Assembly: GCA_913775715.1 (NCBI GenBank)
Contig: CAJYMC010000007.1
Span: 496,001 to 560,000 of the forward strand
Length of the DNA stretch: 64,000 nucleotides
Direction: 5' to 3'
Source of the DNA: an uncultured Exiguobacterium sp.
Lineage (GTDB): Bacteria > Bacillota > Bacilli > Exiguobacteriales > Exiguobacteriaceae
The notes beneath the pieces were generated by a model. The model ran no database searches. It was not told the DNA's origin and saw only the letters and a program-made list of their open reading frames with translations. Below, piece by piece: positions 9,155 through 19,908 of the stretch; within the stretch, counting starts at the first letter, position 1; every line of letters begins with the position of its first letter. The translations under genes and the position numbers were made by a program.

Positions 9155-9895
9155 ATGTTTCAATGGTTGAATCAGACGAAAGAAACCGAAACCTATGATC
9201 GGATACCTGAACACGTTGCCATCATCATGGACGGAAACGGACGATGGGCACAAAAACGCGGACTTCCGCGTATCATGGGTCATCGCGAAGGTATGAAATC
9301 AATTCGTGAAGTCGTTCGGGTGGCAAATGAACTTGGCATCAAAAGCCTGACACTGTATGCCTTCTCGACAGAGAATTGGACGCGTCCTGAGGAAGAAGTG
9401 AGCTTTCTCATGAAGTTACCGGCACAATTTTTAGAGTCGGATTTAAAAGAGTTAGACGCGCAAAATGTCAAAGTCGAGGTGGCGGGTGAAGTATCACGCC
9501 TCCCTCATTTCACGCGTGAGGCGGTCGAGCAAGCGAAACTGGATACGCAACACAATACAGGACTTCGTCTGATTTTCGCTCTGAATTATGGAGGACGCGA
9601 TGAACTCGTTCAAGTCATGCAGAAACTGGGTGCCCAAATCCAAGCAGGATCATTGTCACCGGATGCGATTACACCGGAGACGATCGAACGAGAGTTGATG
9701 ACAGGATCCGTAACCGATGTCGATTTCGTTATTCGAACGAGTGGGGAACAACGGTTATCCAACTTTTTACTTTGGCAAGCAGCATATGCGGAGTTTTATT
9801 TCACAGATGTCTTGTGGCCAGAATTTCGCCGGGATGCTTTCTTGGCGGCAATCGAAGATTATAATCAACGGACACGCCGATTCGGCGGCGTCTGA
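9155..9895 (+). CDS. uppS: Isoprenyl transferase (undecaprenyl diphosphate synthase)
   Basis: A cis-prenyltransferase (246 residues) that makes undecaprenyl diphosphate, the lipid carrier for peptidoglycan and wall polymers. The catalytic Asp26 lies in IIMDGNGRWAQKRG, followed by GHREGM and the substrate-binding LTLYAFSTENW. The C-terminal motif RTSGEQRLSNFLLWQAAYAE is also intact. I placed the start at ATG 9155, eight bases after GGAGG; a TTG at 9134 in frame precedes that ribosome site and is unlikely. It starts a lipid-synthesis run (uppS-cdsA-dxr). Confidence 0.97.
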   Translation: MFQWLNQTKETETYDRIPEHVAIIMDGNGRWAQKRGLPRIMGHREGMKSIREVVRVANELGIKSLTLYAFSTENWTRPEEEVSFLMKLPAQFLESDLKELDAQNVKVEVAGEVSRLPHFTREAVEQAKLDTQHNTGLRLIFALNYGGRDELVQVMQKLGAQIQAGSLSPDAITPETIERELMTGSVTDVDFVIRTSGEQRLSNFLLWQAAYAEFYFTDVLWPEFRRDAFLAAIEDYNQRTRRFGGV

Positions 9896-9914
9896 TCAAA
9901 TGAGGAACTAGCTT

Positions 9915-10715
9915 ATGAAAACTCGAATTATTACAGGGATATGGGCTGGTGCCATCTTTTTGGCACTTCTGTACATCGGCGGACTTCCCTTTTTAGCGTT
10001 TATGGCAATCTTAACGATTCTCGGATATACCGAGCTCGTTCGGATGCGACAATGGAGCGGCTCGCGCGTCCCTCGGATTCTATTTGGGATTGGGACATTA
10101 TTGCCGTTTGTTGGTATCTATGAAGAAGCAGTCGATCAGACACTGCCGATCGGACTTTCGCCGATTGCTTGGGCAATGATCATCTTATTGATTAGCCTCT
10201 TCTGGAACGTGTTCTCAAAGAATGTCTTTACATTCGATGATGTTGCCTTTTTACTGCTGACTGCAGTTTATGTCGGTGTCGGTTTTGCGTCATTTGCCTA
10301 TATCCGTTTACTCGAACATGGATTAACGTGGTCATTGCTAATCATCCTCTTGATCTGGTTCACGGATTCAGGGGCTTATTTCGTCGGCAAACGATTTGGT
10401 AAGAATAAACTGTGGCCATCGATCAGTCCGAACAAAACGATTGAAGGGGCAGTCGGTGGCGTGTTACTTGCCATCTTACTCGGTGTCGTGTTCGAAAGTA
10501 TCGAACCGACAGTCGGTTTTGGGAAAGTCGTTCTACTCGCCATCATCGTTGCCGTCGTAGGTCAACTTGGTGACTTGGTCCAGTCCGCTTACAAACGCCA
10601 TTATGGTGTCAAGGATTCAGGGACGCTACTACCGGGGCATGGTGGTATTTTAGATCGGTTCGACAGCATGATGATCGTCTTTACGGTCCTCGTCGTACTC
10701 GATATCTTTGCTTGA
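9915..10715 (+). CDS. cdsA: Phosphatidate cytidylyltransferase
   Basis: CdsA (266 residues) makes CDP-diacylglycerol from phosphatidate and CTP, the branch point for phospholipids. It is a polytopic membrane protein with about seven or eight hydrophobic segments. The family signature near the C-terminus is complete: [20 protein letters not shown] followed by GILDRFDS, holding the acidic residues that bind metal. The stop lies four bases before the dxr ribosome site ends, so the genes are tightly packed. Confidence 0.97.
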   Translation: MKTRIITGIWAGAIFLALLYIGGLPFLAFMAILTILGYTELVRMRQWSGSRVPRILFGIGTLLPFVGIYEEAVDQTLPIGLSPIAWAMIILLISLFWNVFSKNVFTFDDVAFLLLTAVYVGVGFASFAYIRLLEHGLTWSLLIILLIWFTDSGAYFVGKRFGKNKLWPSISPNKTIEGAVGGVLLAILLGVVFESIEPTVGFGKVVLLAIIVAVVGQLGDLVQSAYKRHYGVKDSGTLLPGHGGILDRFDSMMIVFTVLVVLDIFA

Positions 10716-10729
10716 GGAGGCGCTTCATT

Positions 10730-11884
10730 ATGAAGAAAATCAGTATCATCGGTGGAACAGGATCGATTGGTACGCAGACGCTTGACGTCATTGCGGCCAA
10801 TCCAGACCTTTTTGAATTGACGAGTTTTGCATTTGGGCGTAACACGACAATCGCTGTACCGTGGTTGAATCGTCTGCAACCGATGCTTGTCGGTGTTCAA
10901 GATGAGACGACCCGCCAAGAACTTGAGCATCACTTAACGTATCATCCGACAATCGTCATCGGAGAAGAAGGATTGCTGGATATCGTGACGCATCCTGAAA
11001 TCGATACGGTCATTACAGCGGTCGTAGGAGCTGTTGGCTTACGTCCAACGCTTGCTGCGATCGAGGCGGGTAAAACGATTGGTCTTGCGAACAAAGAAAC
11101 ACTCGTCACGGCAGGCCACCTTGTCATGAAGCTCGCGCGCGAAAAAAACGTGACAATTTTACCCGTCGATAGTGAGCATGCGGCGATTTTCCAATGCTTG
11201 AACGGTGAGCGGCGAGAAGATGTGCGTCAAATCATCTTGACGGCGTCAGGCGGCAGCTTCCGCGATCAATCACGGGAAGAACTGGCAGATGTGACGGTCG
11301 AACAAGCACTGGCGCATCCGAACTGGTCGATGGGAGCAAAAATCACGATTGATTCCGCGACAATGATGAACAAAGGGTTCGAGGTCATTGAAGCGCATTG
11401 GTTATTTGATGTCGACTATGCGGATATCGATGTCGTCATCCACCGTGAATCCATTATCCACTCGATGGTCGAATTCAACGATGGAGCTGTCATGGCGCAG
11501 CTTGGTATGCCCGACATGCGAGAACCGATTCAGTACGCTCTTACATATCCGTCCCGCCTTGAAATCCAAGGGGGAGAACGGTTAAACTTAAAGGAAATCG
11601 GACGCTTACACTTTGCTGATGCATCATTTGATCGTTATCCCTTGTTACGACTTGCTTTTGAAGCGGGTCAAGCCGGCGGATCGATGCCATCAGTACTCAA
11701 TGCTGCGAACGAACAAGCGGTGGACCGTTTCTTAAAAGGGGACATTCGCTTTTTAGAAATCGAAGCGAGCGTTGAGGCGGCGCTTCAAGCTCATGAGCTT
11801 ATCGAGGAGCCTTCGTTGGATCAAATCCTTGAAGCTGATCGATGGGCGCGTGAGTTCGTATCGTCTCTTACATTCGCTAACTAA
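10730..11884 (+). CDS. dxr: 1-deoxy-D-xylulose 5-phosphate reductoisomerase
   Basis: Dxr (384 residues) performs the second step of the MEP isoprenoid pathway, NADPH-dependent conversion of DXP to MEP. The cofactor loop [14 protein letters not shown] is at the N-terminus. [11 protein letters not shown], the metal-binding [11 protein letters not shown] and TASGGSFR motifs follow, as does the flexible-loop [22 protein letters not shown] 10730 has GAGGAGG nine bases upstream; an in-frame TTG at 10712 lies before it. It supplies precursors used by the adjacent uppS product. Confidence 0.97.
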   Translation: MKKISIIGGTGSIGTQTLDVIAANPDLFELTSFAFGRNTTIAVPWLNRLQPMLVGVQDETTRQELEHHLTYHPTIVIGEEGLLDIVTHPEIDTVITAVVGAVGLRPTLAAIEAGKTIGLANKETLVTAGHLVMKLAREKNVTILPVDSEHAAIFQCLNGERREDVRQIILTASGGSFRDQSREELADVTVEQALAHPNWSMGAKITIDSATMMNKGFEVIEAHWLFDVDYADIDVVIHRESIIHSMVEFNDGAVMAQLGMPDMREPIQYALTYPSRLEIQGGERLNLKEIGRLHFADASFDRYPLLRLAFEAGQAGGSMPSVLNAANEQAVDRFLKGDIRFLEIEASVEAALQAHELIEEPSLDQILEADRWAREFVSSLTFAN

Positions 11885-11898
11885 GGATGGGATAAGTA

Positions 11899-13140
11899 AT
11901 GACGACCTTTATTTCAATCGTGCTGATGTTCGGTGTACTCGTCGCCGTCCATGAATGGGGTCATCTCGTAATGGCGAAGCGGGCAGGTATTCTCTGTCGG
12001 GAATTTGCTATTGGATTTGGACCGAAAATCTTTTCAGTGTTTAAGAATGAGACATTGTATACGGTACGCCTGTTGCCGATTGGCGGTTACGTCAAGATGG
12101 CGGGTGAAGAACCTGAACTCGTTGAGATCAAATCAGGTCAAACCGTTGGATTACAGTTAAAGGACGGTGTCATTGAGACGATTTATTTCGATGCGGATCA
12201 ACCACAAGTCGATCAAGTCGTTACTGTCGAGCGGATTGACTTATTGCATCAACTCGAACTCGTTGGGTTACAAGACGAGACATCGGTTCGCTACCCCGTC
12301 TCACCAACAGCATTTCTCGTAGAAGGTCAGACACGGACACAAATTGCGCCGTATGACCGTACATTTGGTTCGAAATCCGTATGGAAACGTGTCCTTGCGA
12401 TTGCTGCAGGACCGTTCATGAACTTCGTCCTCGCGTTCGTTATCCTATTCGGTCTTGCTTTATATAACGGCTCGCCGACGGGAGACAGCGTCATCGGAAC
12501 AGTTCAAAAAGGTTCACCGGCTGACCAAGCTGGACTAGTTGAAGGTGACCGGATTGTTTCGGTTAACGGACAAGATACATCGAAATGGACTGATTTACGC
12601 GCAGGATTCCAAGATCGTGCCGGTAAAGCGACAGAAGTCAAATATGAACGTGATGGGAAAGAAACAACAACCGAAATCACGCCAAAAGTGCAACAGCAAG
12701 GAGAACAGAAGGTCGGCATCATCGGTGTTACGAATGAGACAGAAAAATCATTCGGAACAGCCCTACAAACGGGTGTGTCGGAAACGTGGCGCATGTCGAC
12801 GCTCATCGTCGGAGCGGTTGGAGATCTAGTGACCGGTGTCGTTGGCGTTGATCAGTTATCAGGACCAGTTGGGATCGTTAAGATGACCGATCAGGTCGCA
12901 GCAAGTGGATTCTCGATGCTGTTGACATGGACGGCACTGTTGTCTGTCAACTTAGCAGTCTTCAACTTATTGCCACTCCCGGCACTTGACGGAGGACGCT
13001 TGCTGTTCCTCTTCCTTGAAGCCTTACGCGGAAAACCAGTTGATCCTCAAAAAGAAGGATTGGTTCACTTCGTCGGTTTCGCACTTTTAATGTTACTCAT
13101 GCTCGTCGTCACTTGGAACGACATTCAGAAGTTCTTTTAA
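11899..13140 (+). CDS. rseP: Site-2 metalloprotease RseP/RasP
   Basis: An intramembrane zinc protease (413 residues) that clips anti-sigma factors and leftover signal peptides. The zinc motif HEWGH is at residues 18-22 inside the first membrane segment. A PDZ domain follows (about residues 190-265: GSPADQAGLVEGDRIVSVNG), and the third zinc ligand lies in NLLPLPALDGGRL near residue 355. About four membrane segments are present. Position between dxr and proS is as in B. subtilis. The ATG follows AAGGATGGG. Confidence 0.97.
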   Translation: MTTFISIVLMFGVLVAVHEWGHLVMAKRAGILCREFAIGFGPKIFSVFKNETLYTVRLLPIGGYVKMAGEEPELVEIKSGQTVGLQLKDGVIETIYFDADQPQVDQVVTVERIDLLHQLELVGLQDETSVRYPVSPTAFLVEGQTRTQIAPYDRTFGSKSVWKRVLAIAAGPFMNFVLAFVILFGLALYNGSPTGDSVIGTVQKGSPADQAGLVEGDRIVSVNGQDTSKWTDLRAGFQDRAGKATEVKYERDGKETTTEITPKVQQQGEQKVGIIGVTNETEKSFGTALQTGVSETWRMSTLIVGAVGDLVTGVVGVDQLSGPVGIVKMTDQVAASGFSMLLTWTALLSVNLAVFNLLPLPALDGGRLLFLFLEALRGKPVDPQKEGLVHFVGFALLMLLMLVVTWNDIQKFF

Positions 13141-13174
13141 TTAATCACTCAATCAAAGGAGTTCGTGACTCATT

Positions 13175-14875
13175 ATGAAACAATCAAAACTATTCATGCC
13201 AACGTTGCGTGAAGTGCCATCTGATGCAGAAGCCATCAGTCACCAACTCTTGCTTCGTGCAGGGTTCATGCGTCAAAATGCCGCTGGAATCTATTCTTAT
13301 CTCCCACTCGCGAAACGTGTTCTCGCAAACATCGAGACAATCATTCGTGAGGAATTAGAAGCTGCGGGTGCACAAGAATTGCTCATGCCAGCGATTCAAC
13401 CAGCTGAACTATGGGAAGAAACAGGACGCTGGGATATCTATGGACCTGAATTGATGCGCTTGACGGATCGTCATGATCGCCGGTTCGCGCTCGGAGCGAC
13501 ACACGAGGAACTGATCACTTCAATCGTTCGTGATGAATTGAACTCGTACAAAAAGTTACCGGTCAATCTCTTCCAGATTCAAATGAAGTACCGTGACGAA
13601 CGTCGTCCACGTTTCGGTTTATTACGTGGTCGTGAGTTCATCATGAAGGACGCTTATTCGTTCCATTCGTCACAAGAGAGCTTAGACGAAGAGTATCAAA
13701 ACATGTTTGATACGTATTCGCGGATCTTCACACGTGTGGGTCTTGAGTTCCGTCCAGTCGTCGCGGACTCTGGTGCGATCGGTGGCAGTGGAACACATGA
13801 GTTCCATGCGTTAGCAGCAATCGGTGAAGATACGATCGTCTACTCGGACCAATCGGATTATGCAGCGAACTTAGAGATGGCAGAGTCGATTGATGCCTAT
13901 CCGAAGCAAGACAAAGCATCAGAAGCACTGGAAGAAGTGCATACGGCAGATGCGAAGACAATCGAAGCGGTCAGTGCACATCTGAACTTACCAGCAAACG
14001 AATCGATCAAAACTGTCATCTTCAAAACGGAACAAGGGCTTGTCATGGCTCTCGTTCGGGGTGATCACGAAGTCAACGATATCAAGTTGAAAAACTATCT
14101 GGGCGCACTCGACATCACGATGGCGAGCGACGAAGAGATTGAAGCAGCACTTCACTCGACGCCTGGAACACTCGGACCGATCGGGGCAGACATGAAGATC
14201 GTCGCCGATTACGCGGTACGTGCCTTGACAAACGCTGTTTGTGGTGCAAACAAAGCAGAAACGCACTACATCCATGTCGACCCGAGCCGTGATTTTGAAG
14301 CAGACTATACGGACTTGCGCTTCGTCGAAGAAGGTGACGCGTCACCAGACGGCAACGGAAACGTTAAATTCGCACGTGGGATCGAAGTCGGTCAAGTCTT
14401 CAAACTCGGAACACGTTACTCTGAAGGAATGGGAGCGACGTTCCTCGACGAGGGCGGTAAAGCACAACCACTCATCATGGGATGTTACGGGATCGGTGTC
14501 TCGCGGACATTGTCGGCAGTCGTTGAACAACATTATGATGAGCGCGGAATCATTTGGCCAAAAGCGATCGCACCATACGATGTCCATTTGATTGTCGTCA
14601 ATGGTAAAAATGCAGAACAGCTTGAACTCGGAGAGACACTATACCGGGAGTTGACAGCTGCAGGATTCAGCGTCTTGCTTGACGACCGGAAAGAACGAGC
14701 AGGCGTCAAATTCGCCGATGCGGATTTGATCGGTCTACCGGTTCGTTTGAACGTCGGGAAAAAAGCGACAGAAGGAATTGTCGAATTAAAAGCCCGTCGC
14801 GGTGGCGATGCAGAAGAAATTGGACAGGAACAAGTCGTTGATGCTGTTCGTTCACTCTATGAAGGTTTAGAATAA
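13175..14875 (+). CDS. proS: Prolyl-tRNA synthetase, bacterial type
   Basis: A class II aminoacyl-tRNA synthetase of 566 residues that charges tRNA-Pro. Motif 2 ([23 protein letters not shown], in part) and motif 3 ([17 protein letters not shown]) are present. Between motifs 2 and 3, at about residues 230-385, lies the YbaK-like editing insertion (with [14 protein letters not shown]) that removes misacylated alanine and defines the bacterial type. The C-terminal anticodon-binding domain ends in KARRGGD. No T-box leader is visible in the short gap to rseP. Confidence 0.97.
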   Translation: MKQSKLFMPTLREVPSDAEAISHQLLLRAGFMRQNAAGIYSYLPLAKRVLANIETIIREELEAAGAQELLMPAIQPAELWEETGRWDIYGPELMRLTDRHDRRFALGATHEELITSIVRDELNSYKKLPVNLFQIQMKYRDERRPRFGLLRGREFIMKDAYSFHSSQESLDEEYQNMFDTYSRIFTRVGLEFRPVVADSGAIGGSGTHEFHALAAIGEDTIVYSDQSDYAANLEMAESIDAYPKQDKASEALEEVHTADAKTIEAVSAHLNLPANESIKTVIFKTEQGLVMALVRGDHEVNDIKLKNYLGALDITMASDEEIEAALHSTPGTLGPIGADMKIVADYAVRALTNAVCGANKAETHYIHVDPSRDFEADYTDLRFVEEGDASPDGNGNVKFARGIEVGQVFKLGTRYSEGMGATFLDEGGKAQPLIMGCYGIGVSRTLSAVVEQHYDERGIIWPKAIAPYDVHLIVVNGKNAEQLELGETLYRELTAAGFSVLLDDRKERAGVKFADADLIGLPVRLNVGKKATEGIVELKARRGGDAEEIGQEQVVDAVRSLYEGLE

Positions 14876-14885
14876 AGAATGGAGA

Positions 14886-14915
14886 CGGTCACTTTTCATA
14901 AAGTGACTGTTTTCT
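14886..14915 (+). terminator. Terminator after proS
   Basis: CGGTCACTTT (14886-14895) pairs with AAAGTGACTG (14900-14909), ten pairs including one G-U, over a four-base loop. TTTTCTTGTCT follows. Confidence 0.8.
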
Positions 14916-14963
14916 TGTCTCACACCCATTCGCCCCTTGGGCAATCCGCAAGAGGAGGAGGAG

Positions 14964-15047
14964 TTGCTGTCACGGTGTGAAGCGATCAGACAGCACAATT
15001 GCGAGTGGATACACAACAACGCATGTCACTGTTGCTCAGTGACTTAG
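14964..15047 (+). CDS. Possible leader ORF overlapping the polC start
   Basis: A 27-codon frame starts with TTG at 14964, five bases after the very strong ribosome site GAGGAGG within 14952-14963. It ends at TAG 15045-15047, inside polC but in another frame. The predicted peptide is rich in Cys and His toward its end (ACHCC). It could be a leader peptide that loads ribosomes for polC, or it could reflect a base error that separates polC from its ribosome site. I have no evidence that the peptide itself has a function. Confidence 0.3.
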   Translation: MLSRCEAIRQHNCEWIHNNACHCCSVT

Positions 15048-18000
15048 AATTACCGAACGGTATCATTGAAGAATACTTTAACGAAGCAGTTCTTGAGAAG
15101 CTTCGCGTCAATAAAGCAAAAGCAACCTGGACATTTGAAATCCGTTTGCCACACGTTTTGCCCCAAAACGTCTATCAACTCTTTACGAGTCGTTTGATAA
15201 GTCGGTACCAGCAATTCGCCGAAGTCAAAGTCATCCTATTCGCGGATAGTCGACCAGACGAACGCCTATATCATGATTATTGGCCATATGTCGTGCAAGA
15301 TCTCGCAGACGTCTCATCGGCGATGCGGACACAACTCGGGCGTGTCTTACCGGAGTTCAAAGAACAGAAATTATTCATTCCGGTCCGGAGTGAACCGGAA
15401 GCAGGATTCTTAAAAAGTAGCTTATGTGGGGAATTGCAGTTACTCTACAGTGCTTACGGATTCCCGAAATTCAACTGTGAACCGATTGTTCAAATCAACG
15501 AATCGAAACAAGAAGCGTTGCGCAATCAGGTGAAACAGGAAGACATGGAAGAAGCAAAGCGGATGCTCGAGTTGCAATTCAAACGGGAACAATCGCGGGA
15601 TGATGATGAAGGACCAGTTGAGATCCGAATCGGGAAACCGATTCAAGATGAGATTGTCCCAATCAAGACGATCCAAGATGAGGAACGACGGATTGCGATC
15701 CGAGGTCTCGTTTTCTCAGCTGAAAGTCGTGAATTACGAAGCGGAAAGACAATCTTTACGTTCAAGATGACGGATTATACGGACTCCCTTGTCGTCAAGA
15801 TGTTTGCGCGTGACGAAACAGACGTCAAGATTCTCTCTGCGATCAAAAAAGGGATGTGGATTCAAGCGGCAGGTCGCGTTGAGTTCGATACATTCCTGCG
15901 CGATCTTTGTATGATGATTGCCCAACTGTCAGAAGTGAAGATGGAAGCACCGGCTGATCCTTGGGCAGGCGAGAAGCGTGTCGAGTTACACGCGCACTCG
16001 CAAATGAGTCAGATGGACGCCGTCATGAACGTGACGAAATACGTTGAACGGGCGGCGAAATGGGGTCATCCTGCTGTTGCGATCACGGATCACGCGGGTG
16101 CCCAAAGTTTCCCGGATGCCTACTATGCCGGAAAGAAAAACGATATCAAGGTATTGTATGGAATCGAAGCGAATGTCGTCGATGACGGAGTGCAGGTTGC
16201 CTATCATCCGGTGAATCGTAACTTAGATGATGCGACATTCGTCGTCTTTGACGTCGAGACGACTGGTTTATCGGCGATGTACAACAAGATCATCGAACTG
16301 GCAGCCGTCAAGATCCACGATGGTGATATCATCGATAAGTTCGAAGCGTTCGCGGATCCGAAGCATCTATTGTCGGCGACGACGATTGATTTGACTGGGA
16401 TCACCGATGATATGGTCCGGGGAAAACCAGACCCGGAACAAGTCGTCAAGGAATTCATGGACTGGGTCGGCGACTCGATTCTCGTTGCCCATAATGCCTC
16501 ATTCGATATCGGATTCTTGAATGCAACACTACGATCCGGTGGACACGATGAATCGGTCTTGCCAGTCATTGATACGCTTGAGCTCGCCCGTGTTTTGATG
16601 CCGACGCTAAAAAACCACCGATTGAACACACTCGCGAAACGATTTGATATCGAATTGACGCAGCATCACCGCGCCATCTATGACGCGGAAGCGACAGGCT
16701 ACTTGATGGTCAAGTTGCTGCAAATGGCGGATGAGATGTTCGACATGAAGACACACGCCTCACTCAACCGGGAGATGGGGAAAGATATTTCGCGGGCACG
16801 ACCATACCACGCGACGGTCTATGCGAAGAACCGGACGGGCTTGAAGAATTTGTACCAATTGATTTCGATTGCTCACACGAAACACGTGCATCGTGTCGTC
16901 CGCACACCACGCTCGCAACTCGTCGCGCACCGAGATGGATTGATCATCGGATCAGCATGTGATAATGGCGAAGTGTTTGATGCTGCCTTGAACAAGTCGG
17001 ACGAAGATTTAGCAAAAGTGATGCAGTTCTATGATTTCATCGAAATTCAGCCACCCGCGATGTATGGTCATTTGATCGAACGGGAAATCGTTCAGAATGA
17101 ACTCGAACTGCGCGAACTGATTAAAAAGATCATCCGTGTCGCGGAAGAACATGATATCTTACCAGTCGCGACAGGGAATGTGCATTACCTCGATCAACAT
17201 GACGCCACGTACCGAGAAATTTTGATTCGGACGCAAGGTGGAGCGAACATGCTGAACATGCGAAAGCAACTGCCACCGGCACACTTCCGGACGACGAAGG
17301 AAATGATGGACGACTTCAAGTTTCTCGGACCGGATGTGTCGGAACGTCTCGTCATCACGAACAGTCAAGCCGTCGCGGAACAATTCGAGAACATCGATAT
17401 CATTCCAAAAGATCTCTATACACCGAAGATCGAAGGAGCGGATGAAGAAGTTCGGAACTTGTCGTACGATATGGCGCACCGGATTTATGGCGACACGTTA
17501 CCAGAGATCGTCGAAGCCCGACTCGAAAAAGAGTTGAAGTCGATCATCGGTCACGGATTTGCCGTCATCTATCTGATTTCTCATAAACTCGTTAAAAAGT
17601 CGCTTGACGACGGCTATTTGGTCGGTTCACGGGGATCGGTCGGATCAAGTCTCGTTGCGACGATGACCGAGATCACGGAAGTCAATCCATTGCCACCACA
17701 TTATGTTTGTCCGAATTGTAAGGAATCGGAGTTCTTCGATGACGGTTCGGTCGGTTCAGGATTCGATTTACCGGATAAGTCATGTTCGAAATGTGATGTC
17801 CCATTGTTCAAAGACGGTCATGATATTCCGTTCGAGACGTTCCTCGGATTTAAAGGGGATAAGGTACCGGATATCGATTTGAACTTCAGTGGAGAATACC
17901 AACCGCAAGCACACGCCTATACGAAAGTCTTGTTCGGTGACGATTACGTCTACCGTGCCGGAACGATCGGAACGATTGCTGAGAAGACGGCGTATGGATA

Positions 18001-19294
18001 CGTCAAAGGGTATCAGTCGGAGAATGAACTGACGTATCGAAATGCGGAAGTCGATCGTCTCGTCAGTGGTGTCACCGGTGTCAAACGGACGACCGGACAA
18101 CACCCAGGTGGGATCATCGTCGTACCGGACTATATGGACATCTACGATATTAGTCCGATTCAGTATCCGGCAGACGATATGGGTTCTGAATGGAAGACGA
18201 CACACTTCGACTTCCACTCGATTCACGATAACTTACTCAAACTCGATATTCTCGGTCACGATGACCCAACGATGATTCGGATGCTACAGGATTTATCAGG
18301 ACGAGATCCTAAGACGATCCCGGTCGATGACCCGGAAGTCATGAAAATCTTCAGTTCGACGGAATCGATCGGTGTGACGCCGGAGCAAATCGATTCAAAA
18401 ACGGGAACGCTCGGTATTCCGGAGTTTGGAACAAAGTTCGTTCGCCAAATGTTAGAAGAGACGAAACCGACGACGTTCTCGGAACTCGTCCAGATTTCAG
18501 GACTCTCGCACGGAACGGATGTCTGGCTCGGAAACGCCAGCGAATTGATTTACAACGGAACATGTGAACTAAAAGACGTCATCGGTTGTCGAGATGACAT
18601 CATGGTCTACTTGATCTACGCCGGTCTTGAACCGTCACTCGCCTTTAAAATTATGGAGTCGGTCCGTAAAGGGAAAGGACTCTCGATTGACATGGAAGAG
18701 GCGATGATTGAGAACGATGTGCCACTCTGGTATATCGATTCTTGCAAGAAAATCAAGTACATGTTCCCGAAAGCCCATGCTGCTGCCTACGTCTTGATGG
18801 CTGTCCGGATTGCTTATTATAAAGTCCACCATCCGATGTATTACTACGCTTCGTACTTTACGGTACGTGCGGGTGACTTTGATATCGGTGCGATGAATAA
18901 GGGCTCTGCTGCCGTTCGGAAAGTCTTGCAAGACATCAAGGACAAAGGATTTGAAGCGACGGCGAAGGATAAAGGGTTGTACACGGTTCTTGAAATCGCG
19001 CTTGAGATGATCGAACGTGGCTTTACGTTCCAAAAAGTCGATCTCTACCGCTCAAGTGCAACGGAATTCCTCATAGACGGGGATACGTTGTTACCACCAT
19101 TTAACGCCGTGACAGGTCTCGGAACGAATGCTGCGAAGCAAATCGTTGAAGCACGTAAAGGCGGCGAATTCCTTTCGAAGGAAGACCTTCAAAAACGCGC
19201 CAAATTGTCGAAATCGATCATCGAGACGCTCGATAACCTAGGCTGTCTCGAAGGGCTACCAGACGAGAATCAGCTCTCCTTGTTCGACTTGTAA
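14999..19294 (+). CDS. polC: DNA polymerase III alpha subunit, PolC type
   Basis: The Gram-positive replicative polymerase with built-in proofreading (about 1,431 residues). In order: N-terminal domain, OB fold ([18 protein letters not shown]), split PHP domain ([15 protein letters not shown]), 3'-5' exonuclease (FDVETTGLS and HNASFDIGF), polymerase palm with [15 protein letters not shown], and a zinc-binding stretch with CPNC and CSKC ahead of it. It ends NQLSLFDL, typical of the family. The start is uncertain: TTG 14999, GTG 15005 and ATG 15023 all lack a ribosome site, while a strong one lies about 36 bases upstream in another frame. Confidence 0.95.
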   Translation: MRVDTQQRMSLLLSDLELPNGIIEEYFNEAVLEKLRVNKAKATWTFEIRLPHVLPQNVYQLFTSRLISRYQQFAEVKVILFADSRPDERLYHDYWPYVVQDLADVSSAMRTQLGRVLPEFKEQKLFIPVRSEPEAGFLKSSLCGELQLLYSAYGFPKFNCEPIVQINESKQEALRNQVKQEDMEEAKRMLELQFKREQSRDDDEGPVEIRIGKPIQDEIVPIKTIQDEERRIAIRGLVFSAESRELRSGKTIFTFKMTDYTDSLVVKMFARDETDVKILSAIKKGMWIQAAGRVEFDTFLRDLCMMIAQLSEVKMEAPADPWAGEKRVELHAHSQMSQMDAVMNVTKYVERAAKWGHPAVAITDHAGAQSFPDAYYAGKKNDIKVLYGIEANVVDDGVQVAYHPVNRNLDDATFVVFDVETTGLSAMYNKIIELAAVKIHDGDIIDKFEAFADPKHLLSATTIDLTGITDDMVRGKPDPEQVVKEFMDWVGDSILVAHNASFDIGFLNATLRSGGHDESVLPVIDTLELARVLMPTLKNHRLNTLAKRFDIELTQHHRAIYDAEATGYLMVKLLQMADEMFDMKTHASLNREMGKDISRARPYHATVYAKNRTGLKNLYQLISIAHTKHVHRVVRTPRSQLVAHRDGLIIGSACDNGEVFDAALNKSDEDLAKVMQFYDFIEIQPPAMYGHLIEREIVQNELELRELIKKIIRVAEEHDILPVATGNVHYLDQHDATYREILIRTQGGANMLNMRKQLPPAHFRTTKEMMDDFKFLGPDVSERLVITNSQAVAEQFENIDIIPKDLYTPKIEGADEEVRNLSYDMAHRIYGDTLPEIVEARLEKELKSIIGHGFAVIYLISHKLVKKSLDDGYLVGSRGSVGSSLVATMTEITEVNPLPPHYVCPNCKESEFFDDGSVGSGFDLPDKSCSKCDVPLFKDGHDIPFETFLGFKGDKVPDIDLNFSGEYQPQAHAYTKVLFGDDYVYRAGTIGTIAEKTAYGYVKGYQSENELTYRNAEVDRLVSGVTGVKRTTGQHPGGIIVVPDYMDIYDISPIQYPADDMGSEWKTTHFDFHSIHDNLLKLDILGHDDPTMIRMLQDLSGRDPKTIPVDDPEVMKIFSSTESIGVTPEQIDSKTGTLGIPEFGTKFVRQMLEETKPTTFSELVQISGLSHGTDVWLGNASELIYNGTCELKDVIGCRDDIMVYLIYAGLEPSLAFKIMESVRKGKGLSIDMEEAMIENDVPLWYIDSCKKIKYMFPKAHAAAYVLMAVRIAYYKVHHPMYYYASYFTVRAGDFDIGAMNKGSAAVRKVLQDIKDKGFEATAKDKGLYTVLEIALEMIERGFTFQKVDLYRSSATEFLIDGDTLLPPFNAVTGLGTNAAKQIVEARKGGEFLSKEDLQKRAKLSKSIIETLDNLGCLEGLPDENQLSLFDL

Positions 19295-19308
19295 GCCCTT
19301 AGGAACAC

Positions 19309-19337
19309 TTGCTTTGAGCGCTTTCCTATGCTATATT
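19309..19337 (+). promoter_or_regulatory. Predicted promoter of the rimP-nusA-infB operon
   Basis: TTGCTT (19309-19314) and TATATT (19332-19337) are 17 bases apart. TG precedes the -10 box by one base (extended -10). The -10 core is identical to that of the rpsB promoter. Confidence 0.7.
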
Positions 19338-19370
19338 GAGTGAGGAAATGTTTTTTATACTACGACTTGG

Positions 19371-19409
19371 AAGGAGTAGGGGGACCTGCTCCTTTCTTGT
19401 TTGTTTTTT
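19371..19409 (+). terminator. Leader terminator (attenuator) ahead of rimP-nusA
   Basis: AAGGAGTAGG (19371-19380) pairs with CCTGCTCCTT (19385-19394) with one G-U, loop GGGA. A broken T tract (TCTTGTTTGTTTTTT) follows. It lies about 30 bases after the predicted start and just before the rimP ribosome site. Attenuation of the nusA operon by NusA-dependent termination is reported in B. subtilis; the interrupted T tract fits that, but the link here is inference. Confidence 0.7.
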
Positions 19410-19423
19410 GAAGGAGGATGAAG

Positions 19424-19891
19424 ATGACGAACGTAACGGAAAAGGTCGAAGCGCTCGCAAAACCAATCGTCGAACGAGAGGGGATGGAGCTAGTCGACGT
19501 TGAATTCGTCAAAGAAGGGGCGGATTGGTTCCTACGTGTCTCCATCGACAAAGAGGGTGGCGTGGATCTTGAAGACTGCGTCAAAATCAATGAACAGTTA
19601 TCGGAAGCATTGAATGACAATGATCCGATCGACGAGCCGTATTACCTCGACGTCGCTAGTCCAGGAGCGGAACGTCCACTGAAGAAAGACGAGGACTTCG
19701 AAAAGGCGATTGGGAAACATGTGTACATCAAAACGCACGATCCAGTAAAGAATGCGGTTGAATTCGAAGGAACGTTGCTCGCGTACACACCTGAGATGCT
19801 TGAAATCGAAGTGCGTGTCAAAACAAGAAAATTGAAAATTGAGATACCGGTCGACAAGATTTCACTTGCGCGACTTGCGGTAATGTTCTGA
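19424..19891 (+). CDS. rimP: Ribosome maturation factor RimP
   Basis: RimP (155 residues, YlxS in B. subtilis) helps 30S subunit maturation. Two small domains are recognisable: an N-terminal alpha/beta domain with GMELVDVEFVKEG and LRVSIDKEGGVDLEDC, ending in YYLDVASPGAERPLK, the family signature; and a C-terminal SH3-like domain with VEFEGTLLAY. Two in-frame ATGs compete: 19418 touches the GGAGG, while 19424 lies seven bases beyond it and is preferred. First gene of the nusA operon. Confidence 0.96.
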   Translation: MTNVTEKVEALAKPIVEREGMELVDVEFVKEGADWFLRVSIDKEGGVDLEDCVKINEQLSEALNDNDPIDEPYYLDVASPGAERPLKKDEDFEKAIGKHVYIKTHDPVKNAVEFEGTLLAYTPEMLEIEVRVKTRKLKIEIPVDKISLARLAVMF

Positions 19892-19908
19892 CGGAAAGGA
19901 AGAGAACG

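Noticed and set aside
13141..13174. T-box leader for proS
   Set aside because: Only 34 bases separate rseP and proS, too short for a T-box.
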